This document shows positions 57,872-64,000 of a DNA stretch of 64,000 nt, piece after piece. The position numbers were made by a program, and so were the translations under genes. This DNA is from a virus. The stretch covers positions 17,196-81,195 of the IMG/VR virus record IMGVR_UViG_3300008263_000022; one strand, written 5' to 3'. The notes below the pieces were generated by a model. It worked only from the letters and a program-made list of their open reading frames with translations. It ran no database searches and was not told the DNA's origin. Position 1 is the first letter of the stretch. Each line of letters begins with the position of its first letter.

Positions 57872-58420
57872 CTACTCTCCTAAAAATTTTTCAATACCTT
57901 TTGATTTCTTTACCACTTGTTTTTTGGCTTTCTTTGTTTTTTCATAAGTTTCTATAAATTCGGCTATGTTATCATATAGTTCGAACTGTTTGGTTGTACC
58001 ATCTTCAAACTCCATCATTTCCATTTCATCTAAAATACCCATTTGTTCTGTAGCTTTATACTTTACATACGTTTGTTTCTTTTCTTTACCTATTCTTCGT
58101 AAAAAGGCAAAATAGATAATTTGTGTAAAGTAGGCAAAGGGGTTCTTTGATTTAGCTGGATCAAAGTTGTCAAAATACTGTAAACAATTTTCTATACCAT
58201 CTGACATCATTTCATCACGGTAAGTATAGTTAATAAAATTAGGTTTATGGGATAGTCCTTCTGCTATTTTCATAAAGCACTCACCAATATAGTTTGGTAT
58301 GGCAGGTTTAGGTTTCTTTTCCTTCTTGGCCTGTTTACAGGCCTCTTTGTAATCTACTAGTGCTTTTAAAAAATCTGCATTGTTTATATAATGTTTTTGT
58401 TTAGTTGTCATATTTGCCAC
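57872..58420 (-). CDS. 55: Late transcription sigma factor gp55
   Basis: 182 aa (T4: 185). The sequence NYTYRDEMMSDGIENCLQYF and PFAYFTQIIYFAFLRRIGKE correspond to the DNA- and core-binding parts of gp55, a minimal sigma that recognises TATAAATA boxes with the gp45 clamp. Such boxes appear at 24540, 43797 and elsewhere here. The C-terminus is basic and ends KGIEKFLGE, which in T4 is the clamp-binding tail region. Confidence 0.92.
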   Translation of the reverse strand: MANMTTKQKHYINNADFLKALVDYKEACKQAKKEKKPKPAIPNYIGECFMKIAEGLSHKPNFINYTYRDEMMSDGIENCLQYFDNFDPAKSKNPFAYFTQIIYFAFLRRIGKEKKQTYVKYKATEQMGILDEMEMMEFEDGTTKQFELYDNIAEFIETYEKTKKAKKQVVKKSKGIEKFLGE

Positions 58421-58429
58421 ATAATGTTA

Positions 58430-58458
58430 TTGACATCCGCTTGACAGATGTGTATAGT
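58430..58458 (+). promoter_or_regulatory. Possible plus-strand sigma70-type element
   Basis: TTGACA (58430-58435) and TATAGT (58453-58458) are 17 bases apart, in the gap before gp55, pointing into the 3' end of the next gene. A second TTGACA lies at 58441. It would produce antisense RNA or be unused; nothing downstream on the plus strand looks like a gene. Confidence 0.35.
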
Positions 58459-58490
58459 CGAGTATGTCCTTGGTTAAAAGTATTAAAGGT

Positions 58491-58871
58491 CTAATGTAAT
58501 AGATTACCGTCATGGTTTAAATCTTGAAAATGTTCTAAAGCTTCATCTATTTCTTCATCACTCATCTCTTGAACCATTTTTTTAGCTTTTAGTAAATCTT
58601 GTATTTTCTTTATTGTGTTCACATAATACTCACAAAAATCATCAGCAGGATCAATTACACAAAGTATATCTTGTTTTTCCAACACAGTTTCGTTTTTTTT
58701 AATTAATTGAATAGGCAACCAATGTTTCATCACAAGGCCAAGTTCTCGACCTTGAAATTCTAAATCAACACACATTGGTTCACTAATGTCATATGCATTC
58801 ATGCCGTTGGCAGTTAATTGCCCAACAATATCTTCACCATTCTTTAACCTGACTATTTTTATATTGTTCAT
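58491..58871 (-). CDS. Sm-like small protein, 126 aa
   Basis: MNNIKIVRLKNGEDIVGQLT resembles the opening of the 103-aa protein at 40109-40420, a (K/R)LxxGE(E/D)IxG LSm-type strand pair. The middle HWLPIQLIKKNETVLEKQDI and a C-terminal acidic helix (SDEEIDEALEHFQDL) differ. It overlaps the UvsW gene by 4 bases. It may bind RNA; the call is tentative. Confidence 0.5.
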   Translation of the reverse strand: MNNIKIVRLKNGEDIVGQLTANGMNAYDISEPMCVDLEFQGRELGLVMKHWLPIQLIKKNETVLEKQDILCVIDPADDFCEYYVNTIKKIQDLLKAKKMVQEMSDEEIDEALEHFQDLNHDGNLLH

Positions 58872-60355
58872 TTTTTTAGTCCTATTTTGTATATTTTGAA
58901 TGGGAACCTCTCCTCATTATATATCTTAGTTCTTTCCAAAAAATGTTTCAATGTATAATTCATATGTTTTTTATATCTAAGGTCATCTGCTATGTCGTAT
59001 AATGTGGCTATTTCTTTGCCATCACTCTGTCGTAAGCCTCGTCCAATGCTTTGCAAAGTGCGTATACTCGATTTTGTTGGCATCGCAAATATAATGTTAT
59101 GCAAATTCCTAATATTAATACCAGTGCTAAAAGTCCCAAAAGAAGCCACAATAATAGCATCGTTTTCTATCTCCATAATTTTTCGTATTTCTTCACGGTC
59201 AGTAGTTTCAGTACCACCATAAATGAAGAACACTTTTCTATTACTAATGTTTTTGGTGTTCTTTATCATATCATACAGGATACGACCATGTTTGTCAACC
59301 ATTTGAAAAAGTATAAGAGTATTTTTGCCTAAGCTAACTGCAAGATTCTTAATAAATTTATTTCTTGATTCATGTGAAATGAGATATTCAATTTCTTCTT
59401 GGTATGTTTTATCTTTTGCCTTTAAGCATTCATCATCGGTATGTTTTAAAACTAAACATTTAATTTCAAAATTTGAGAGTTGTTGTTTATCAATTAATTC
59501 TTTTGTACTAATAACTTTTTTGACCGTACCAAATAAACCCTCTAATACCAGTTTGTGTGTTTTGGTACCATCTAAAGTTCCTGTAAGTCCAATACGATAT
59601 TTGGCATTAACACAAGATGTCAATATAGTTGTTAATGATTGTGCTTTAAACAGATGTGCCTCATCACCAATGATATAATCAAACTGATGAAAGTATTCTT
59701 TTGGAAGTTTATACAAAGATTGCCATGTAGAAATGGTAAGTGGTTTGTCGGTGTCTTTTTCTTTACCTTGGTAAATACGATGCACCTCGGTCATTTCACC
59801 ATTGTTATAATCACCAAAGTCGGAGTATAATTGTTCAACCAAAGATGTGGTAGGAACAATAATAAGACCTTTGAGATTTTGATATTGGTGTAATTGACGG
59901 AAGATTAGATAGATGATAAGAGATTTGCCAGATGCCGTTGGAGAAACCAACAACGCTCGGCGTTTTTGCATGGCATGAATATAAGCATCTAATTGGTGTT
60001 CTCGTATTTCAATTGGTTCACCCCGAGCGTGGATATTCAAATCTCCTATGAATTTCTTCGCATGATATACCGAGTATTCATCTTCGATATCAGGCCTTGG
60101 ATCACCATAATCAAATGTGTAACTTCTTTCATTACAAAATGATTCAATATATGGCAATAAACCAAGATAGATTTGATTCGTTTGTAAATTAAACATACGA
60201 ATTTTTCCATCCCAAATTCTATTACGATAAGCTGGAACAAATTGATAACCTGGAACAAAAAAAGTAAAGTATTCAGATAACTCTTTTGTAATGTGTTTCT
60301 CACAAGTTACCTTGGCATATACCTCATCTTTTTTTATTATGGTTATATCACTCAT
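58868..60355 (-). CDS. uvsW: Recombination/branch-migration helicase UvsW
   Basis: The 495-aa SF2 helicase (T4: 503) has Walker A SPTASGKS (138-145), DEAH in IGDEAHLFK, and GLTGTLDGTKT (motif III region). Motif VI QSIGRGLRQSDGK is present. It unwinds branched DNA and R-loops, switching replication from origin to recombination mode. It forms a unit with UvsY and the 213-aa gene between them. Confidence 0.95.
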   Translation of the reverse strand: MSDITIIKKDEVYAKVTCEKHITKELSEYFTFFVPGYQFVPAYRNRIWDGKIRMFNLQTNQIYLGLLPYIESFCNERSYTFDYGDPRPDIEDEYSVYHAKKFIGDLNIHARGEPIEIREHQLDAYIHAMQKRRALLVSPTASGKSLIIYLIFRQLHQYQNLKGLIIVPTTSLVEQLYSDFGDYNNGEMTEVHRIYQGKEKDTDKPLTISTWQSLYKLPKEYFHQFDYIIGDEAHLFKAQSLTTILTSCVNAKYRIGLTGTLDGTKTHKLVLEGLFGTVKKVISTKELIDKQQLSNFEIKCLVLKHTDDECLKAKDKTYQEEIEYLISHESRNKFIKNLAVSLGKNTLILFQMVDKHGRILYDMIKNTKNISNRKVFFIYGGTETTDREEIRKIMEIENDAIIVASFGTFSTGINIRNLHNIIFAMPTKSSIRTLQSIGRGLRQSDGKEIATLYDIADDLRYKKHMNYTLKHFLERTKIYNEERFPFKIYKIGLKK

Positions 60356-60990
60356 TCTTTTTCATCAAACTTATAGAACCATGAATCAGGTGTACCAACA
60401 CTCCACTTGGATATATTTTCTACTGAATACACTTCTGTTGGTATTTTAAAATCAGGTGTTTTAACTACAGGTGGTACCATTGACACATCATACCACAGGC
60501 AACGATTGTTTGGTTGACAGGCGAACTGGCCATTGTCTAGTTGAATAAAGTTATATGACTTATGTTCTTGCACACCTTCTGAAAAACTGGTGTCAATACG
60601 ATTAAAATCTGGTGCCGCAAAATCAATTGTAAAAAGGTATTTACCAAAATAAAATGCTCGGTCTTTACCAAAGTATTTTACTTTGAGGCCTCGTAGATTT
60701 GATTTTTCAATTACTGCCATATCATATGATAGACAATCCCATATTTGTAGATTGTCTAACGGCAGATATTCCTCTACAGGTTTCCAAACATATGCAGAGA
60801 TTGGTAGTTTATCAAACAATGCACCATAATCGGTTAACATACATTCAATACGAAATGCCTGACCTTTGATGGCCTTGGCAGTAATCCATACACAAGGTTC
60901 TAATTCACCATGACCTTTTTCATGGTTATAAAGAAACTCTTTACGGACAAAACATTTAATGGGAGGTATGTTTGCAACTAAAAAGGACAT
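60352..60990 (-). CDS. Conserved phage protein between uvsY and uvsW, 212 aa
   Basis: The start at 60990 (MSFLVANIPPIKCFVRKEFL) fits a one-base overlap with the uvsY stop. It contains PCVWITAKAIKGQAFRIECM and DCLSYDMAVIEKSNLRGLKV, and ends SWFYKFDEKE. It is soluble and probably beta-rich. Its fixed place between recombination genes suggests a replication role. I do not recognise a domain. Confidence 0.65.
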   Translation of the reverse strand: MSFLVANIPPIKCFVRKEFLYNHEKGHGELEPCVWITAKAIKGQAFRIECMLTDYGALFDKLPISAYVWKPVEEYLPLDNLQIWDCLSYDMAVIEKSNLRGLKVKYFGKDRAFYFGKYLFTIDFAAPDFNRIDTSFSEGVQEHKSYNFIQLDNGQFACQPNNRCLWYDVSMVPPVVKTPDFKIPTEVYSVENISKWSVGTPDSWFYKFDEKE

Positions 60991-61424
60991 TATTGACCAC
61001 CTATGAATTTTTCCCAAGAGATGAAATCTCTTAGTTGCCAAGTTCTTTGTTTCAATTCATTCATAATAGATTCGATGACCGATACACATTCTTCGTGGTA
61101 TACTTTCTTCTCTAACATTTTAATTAAATCCATGTCACCCTCTAAGTAAGCATTGATATCAGATTTTAAAACAAACGCAAAGGGTGACCATCCATGCGCA
61201 TCCAATTCTTCTTGGTCCATACGACCAGAGTAGTAATCAATCTTTATTTTACGCATACGGAGATAGTCAAAATGTGCCTTCTTAGAGGCAATCTTGTGTT
61301 TGGTAAGTATGGAGAGATATTGATTGTGTAGTTTTGGAATCTTTAACAGTTCTTTACCAGGTTCCGTTTGGTCAATTTCTGTATCTTTTTCCCACAACTT
61401 TAATATTTGTTCTAGATTTTCCAT
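60990..61424 (-). CDS. uvsY: Recombination mediator UvsY
   Basis: 144 aa (T4: 137). The block IASKKAHFDYLRMRKIKIDY followed by YSGRMDQEELDAHG matches the DYYSGR core of UvsY, which helps UvsX displace single-strand-binding protein. A basic N-terminal half and an aromatic C-terminus (WQLRDFISWEKF) follow the family. It is served by a promoter 32 bases upstream of ATG 61424. Confidence 0.88.
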   Translation of the reverse strand: MENLEQILKLWEKDTEIDQTEPGKELLKIPKLHNQYLSILTKHKIASKKAHFDYLRMRKIKIDYYSGRMDQEELDAHGWSPFAFVLKSDINAYLEGDMDLIKMLEKKVYHEECVSVIESIMNELKQRTWQLRDFISWEKFIGGQ

Positions 61425-61455
61425 AATATATTCAATGATATAACAACAATTCTAC

Positions 61456-61485
61456 ATCATAACACAAACTATGTTATCGTGTCAA
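61456..61485 (-). promoter_or_regulatory. Sigma70-type promoter for the uvsY-uvsW unit
   Basis: Minus-strand TTGACA (61480-61485) and TATGAT (61456-61461), 18-base spacer, located at the end of the tail-tube-like gene. Confidence 0.65.
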
Positions 61486-62018
61486 GCCGTAATTGGTACA
61501 AATTTAAAACTTTCATACACAAAAGTAACATCAGCGGTTACTATATCATCCGCAGATAATTTTGTATCAAATATAACGTCTGATAGAGAAACAGGAAACA
61601 TATTGATAAACTCTACACGTAAAATAGGGTTGTTTAAAGAGGAGAGTATGGTTAATGTAGCATCAGAATATTCTTTCTTCTGTTGCCTTTTATAATTGTT
61701 TTGTATCTCAGTTTTTAAATTTCTATCATCTGTACCTTCAGGAGAAGCAAAAGAAAGAAACCAATTATACATTTGTTGCCATGTTTTTAATTCTTCATCA
61801 ACAATAAATTCAATATTAAAATTGTTGTAGGCAATCTTATTACCAGGTGCATATACATCTAACGATGGAAAATTGATTGGGGCCTGTCCTACACTCACCC
61901 CTGGTAAATTTACTGACTGGCAGAAGTATTGTGTCGAACCTATCCGATCAAAAGTTATGAGATACTTTGATGGTTGTAATAGATTGGTGTTTTGGGGGGT
62001 TCTAGTTAGTACGTTCAT
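61482..62018 (-). CDS. gp19-type tail tube-like virion protein, 178 aa
   Basis: NLLQPSKYLITFDRIGSTQY, with CQSVNLPGVSVGQAPINFPS, is the strand pattern of tail-tube-fold proteins in T4-like phages. ILRVEFINMFPVSLSDVIFD, then ADVTFVYESFKFV, forms the last barrel strands. It may be the tail tube or a paralogous baseplate or completion protein. No Shine-Dalgarno is seen; a late-like CCTAAATA box ends exactly six bases upstream of the ATG. Confidence 0.7.
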   Translation of the reverse strand: MNVLTRTPQNTNLLQPSKYLITFDRIGSTQYFCQSVNLPGVSVGQAPINFPSLDVYAPGNKIAYNNFNIEFIVDEELKTWQQMYNWFLSFASPEGTDDRNLKTEIQNNYKRQQKKEYSDATLTILSSLNNPILRVEFINMFPVSLSDVIFDTKLSADDIVTADVTFVYESFKFVPITA

Positions 62019-62023
62019 ACGTT

Positions 62024-62031
62024 TATTTAGG
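62024..62031 (-). promoter_or_regulatory. Late-like box CCTAAATA at the tail gene start
   Basis: The minus-strand CCTAAATA ends five bases before ATG 62018, so with the T4 late spacing transcription would start on the A of the start codon. Six of eight positions agree with TATAAATA. Confidence 0.4.
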
Positions 62032-62035
62032 TCAT

Positions 62036-62066
62036 AAAAAAAGAGACCTCCGTGTAGGAGGTCTCT
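62036..62066 (-). terminator. Strong intrinsic terminator after gp23
   Basis: Minus-strand AGAGACCTCC-TACAC-GGAGGTCTCT forms a 10-bp stem with a five-base loop, followed by TTTTTT. A second, smaller hairpin (GTCAC/GTGAC, at about 62072-62091) stands just before it. It ends the capsid message and separates it from the tail gene. Confidence 0.9.
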
Positions 62067-62115
62067 CTAAAGGTCACTCTTATTGGTGACTTTTTAAAGT
62101 GCCTTGCGGCGACTA

Positions 62116-63465
62116 TTACATCAAATTAGCTACCTTGAATATACGATAGTATACGTTTGTTCTTGGTGTAATCTGGTTTGTGCCAGCACCATTTGCCAAA
62201 GCGCCTTTAGCAAATGGGTTAGCTACCATGCCGTAACGAGTTTTGAAACCAATCTTAGGTTGGAATGTAAACTGGTCAACTGCACGAACCATTTGGAGAG
62301 GAACGTATGGGCAATAGAACAAACCTGCGTCATAAGGTGATGTACCTTTGTAACCAATTGTAACCAATTCTTGGTTGCTTGTGTAACCGCCAAAATATGG
62401 GTCAATGTATACTTTGATACGACCATGAAGCAGACCAGCAAATGTATTGCCTGTGTCATCTACTTGCAAATCAGCAGACAAAGCAGGAGTATATTGCAAT
62501 ACACCAGCCATTGCCATAGCGGAAGCAACGTCAGAAGAAACGATCAACACATTACCTTTGCCTCTACGAGTCTGCTTAGCAATAACGTTTGCATCACGCT
62601 CGATTTGGAAAATCAAGCCTTTGAAACGCTCAACAGACCAACGACCGTTGGAGTCTGTATCTAAGTCAAATGTACCAGCAGTTGTTGTACCGTATTGTGC
62701 ACCTGTTACAGCGGACAAATAAATGGTACGAATAACTTCACGGTTGATCTCAGCAAGAATTTCTGTGGACAGAATGTTTGACAATTCTGTTTCAGCATCA
62801 AGACCATGGATTGCTTTCAAGTCTTGTGCGAGTTCTAAAGAGTACTCGGCTTTCAAAGCACGGCTTTGAGCAGTTACAGTAACTTTCTCAATGCTAAATG
62901 CCATTTGGCCAAATACGCTGTCAGAGTCAGCGCCAAGATTTTCAGCTGTCGATGTAGACATGCCAATACCAGTTGTGAAGGCATTAGCTGTAAAGCTTGC
63001 TACAGGGTTTGTTGCGATATCATTATCAGGTGTTGTTGTGCCACGGAAACCGTAGGGATTAGCACCAGATGAAGCACCAGTGAATACTGTGTTGGCTTCG
63101 TTGAAGAATGCCTCAGTACCAGTTTGGTTTGTATAACGAGCACGCATTGCAAAAATCAAACCTGTAGGACCTGTCATTGGTTGAACACCAGCAACGTCAT
63201 AAGCGATAAGATTTGGCAAAGAACGGCGAACCAAGCTAATCAAAATAGGATCAAAATTGCTGATACCAGAACCGGTAACGTTGGTAGGACCACCTGTACC
63301 GTATGCTGTTTCATTCAATACTTGAGCATCTTGTGACATAGCTTGTTGTTGGTTTTCCAAAACAAGAGCTGTAACAGCACGCTTGTATGGGTCTTTAATG
63401 GCTTCAAGTTCTGGATGTTCCAAAACAGGATTCCATTTCTTTTGTAGTTCTTCAGTCATATACAT
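62116..63465 (-). CDS. 23: Major capsid protein gp23
   Basis: 449 aa precursor of the T4-type HK97-fold capsid protein. LNE at 50-52, followed by TAYGTGG, is a L/I-x-E prohead-protease site, so mature protein would start at about residue 53. The ends of the shell domain (NPYGFRGTTTPDND, GRIKVYIDPYFGG and FCPYVPLQMVRAVDQF) are typical. The start at 63465 follows AAGGAAAA. Composition (Ala/Gly/Thr-rich) differs from the neighbours, as expected for a capsid gene. Confidence 0.97.
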   Translation of the reverse strand: MYMTEELQKKWNPVLEHPELEAIKDPYKRAVTALVLENQQQAMSQDAQVLNETAYGTGGPTNVTGSGISNFDPILISLVRRSLPNLIAYDVAGVQPMTGPTGLIFAMRARYTNQTGTEAFFNEANTVFTGASSGANPYGFRGTTTPDNDIATNPVASFTANAFTTGIGMSTSTAENLGADSDSVFGQMAFSIEKVTVTAQSRALKAEYSLELAQDLKAIHGLDAETELSNILSTEILAEINREVIRTIYLSAVTGAQYGTTTAGTFDLDTDSNGRWSVERFKGLIFQIERDANVIAKQTRRGKGNVLIVSSDVASAMAMAGVLQYTPALSADLQVDDTGNTFAGLLHGRIKVYIDPYFGGYTSNQELVTIGYKGTSPYDAGLFYCPYVPLQMVRAVDQFTFQPKIGFKTRYGMVANPFAKGALANGAGTNQITPRTNVYYRIFKVANLM

Positions 63466-63496
63466 TTTTTGTTTTCCTTTTTTTGTATATTAGTTG

Positions 63497-64000
63497 TTAT
63501 TTGTTTACAGTTTGTGAAATTGCTTTCGAGTAAACTTCCATTAAAGGATCGGAAGATTTTGCAACCTTCTTTTCTTCTTCAATTTGGACTTCATCATCCA
63601 AAGCAGAACTATCAGCAGAAACTACTGGATTTTTGAAATAAGATTCTTTCAATGTTTCCATTTTTTCTGTAAATTCATCCTCAGTAGTAAACTCAATACT
63701 CTCTGCGAGTGATTTCATTTTCTCTACTTGGGTCTGCGTTAGGCCTTCACACGCTGCGTAAATAGCCTCAAACTTTTTGTGCTCATTGAGTTCTTTTTTC
63801 AACTCAATAGCAGATTTGATTTGCTCATTGTAAGCTTCTTCAAGTTCTTCAACCTTAGCAGTAAGCTCTTCAACAACATCCACTTTTTCTTCTGGAATGT
63901 CAATGTAATGATCTTCAAACAAATCTTTTAAACCGGAAATAAAATCTTCAACGATTTCGGCACGGAGACCTTTTTCGATGGCAATTTCATTATCTTTAAC
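63497..64000 (-). CDS. 22: Prohead core scaffold gp22, 5' end cut by window
   Basis: Open through the right edge: upstream of the first in-window Met the frame continues with LRAEIVEDFISGLKDLFEDH. Acidic coiled-coil segments (ELTAKVEELEEAYNEQIKSA) and LTQTQVEKMKSLAESIEFTT are typical of gp22, the scaffold of the T4 head that is cleaved by gp21 during maturation. T4 gp22 has 269 residues; 167 codons are seen here. It immediately precedes gp23 as in T4. Confidence 0.9.
   Translation of the reverse strand, partial: VKDNEIAIEKGLRAEIVEDFISGLKDLFEDHYIDIPEEKVDVVEELTAKVEELEEAYNEQIKSAIELKKELNEHKKFEAIYAACEGLTQTQVEKMKSLAESIEFTTEDEFTEKMETLKESYFKNPVVSADSSALDDEVQIEEEKKVAKSSDPLMEVYSKAISQTVNK

Noticed and set aside
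1-64000. CRISPR array, insertion sequence, integrase or attachment site
   Set aside because: No spaced repeats, transposase, integrase or long terminal repeats were recognised; the gene set is strictly lytic.

Overview
The window is a 64-kb piece of a T4-like myovirus genome (strictly lytic Caudoviricetes), AT-rich and very densely coded. Almost every gene is on the minus strand, so transcription runs from high to low coordinates. The T4 core identifies it: gp22 and gp23 (prohead core and major capsid), a gp19-type tail protein, UvsY, UvsW, gp55, gp46/gp47, gp45, gp44/gp62, RegA, gp43, UvsX, gp41, gp61, RNase H and class I NrdA/NrdB. The gene order and extra genes (hsp20, peptide deformylase, ThyX, YkgJ-type protein, nucleotidyltransferases) resemble aquatic T4-like phages. 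The host is probably a proteobacterium: the phage IscU and a CAT-anticodon tRNA look like beta/gammaproteobacterial genes, and there are many consensus sigma70 promoters. No host can be named from this.

Layout by coordinate. 0-6.6 kb: small early-type genes, a VWA/CobT-like protein broken by a frameshift, RNase H and a GIY-YIG protein. 6.6-11.1 kb: nucleotide metabolism and priming (nrdB, nrdA, thyX, primase). 11.1-15.2 kb: lysis and envelope cassette with several small membrane proteins, a GH19-type endolysin, lipoproteins, a secreted nuclease and spanin-like genes. 15.2-24.5 kb: virion-associated genes, including large Lys/Glu- or His-rich proteins with repeated EQ(I/L)DE motifs. Two of these carry enzyme signatures: a nucleotidyltransferase joined to a P-loop domain, and a KxDG ligase-like protein. 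24.6-31.1 kb: a glycan island with an epimerase, glycosyltransferases and methyltransferases. 31.1-40.4 kb: structural or unknown genes, then gp41, UvsX and gp43. 40.5-41.3 kb: a short plus-strand block of small membrane proteins. 41.3-46 kb: IscU and an A-type Fe-S carrier, sugar/methyl transfer genes, a plus-strand J-domain gene, four tRNAs, a metallopeptidase and dCMP deaminase. 46-62 kb: Hsp20, RegA, clamp loader and clamp, recombination nuclease, late sigma factor, helicase and mediator. 62-64 kb: gp23 and the 3' part of gp22.

The genes describe a phage that makes its own dNTPs, replicates through a T4 replisome, switches to late genes with gp55 and the gp45 clamp, and alters host surface or virion glycans. 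It also carries Fe-S assembly and chaperone functions. Regulation is readable: at least nine sigma70-type promoters have 17- or 18-base spacers, and several T4-late-like boxes (TATAAATA or close) occur, two exactly where transcripts would begin at the start codon.

A quality warning: several conserved genes (VWA protein, gp43, the A-type carrier, a methyltransferase, an i-spanin, perhaps gp41) lack a conserved stretch or are split by a frameshift. This looks like repeated loss of short segments, in the genome or in the assembly, and affects how those genes should be read.
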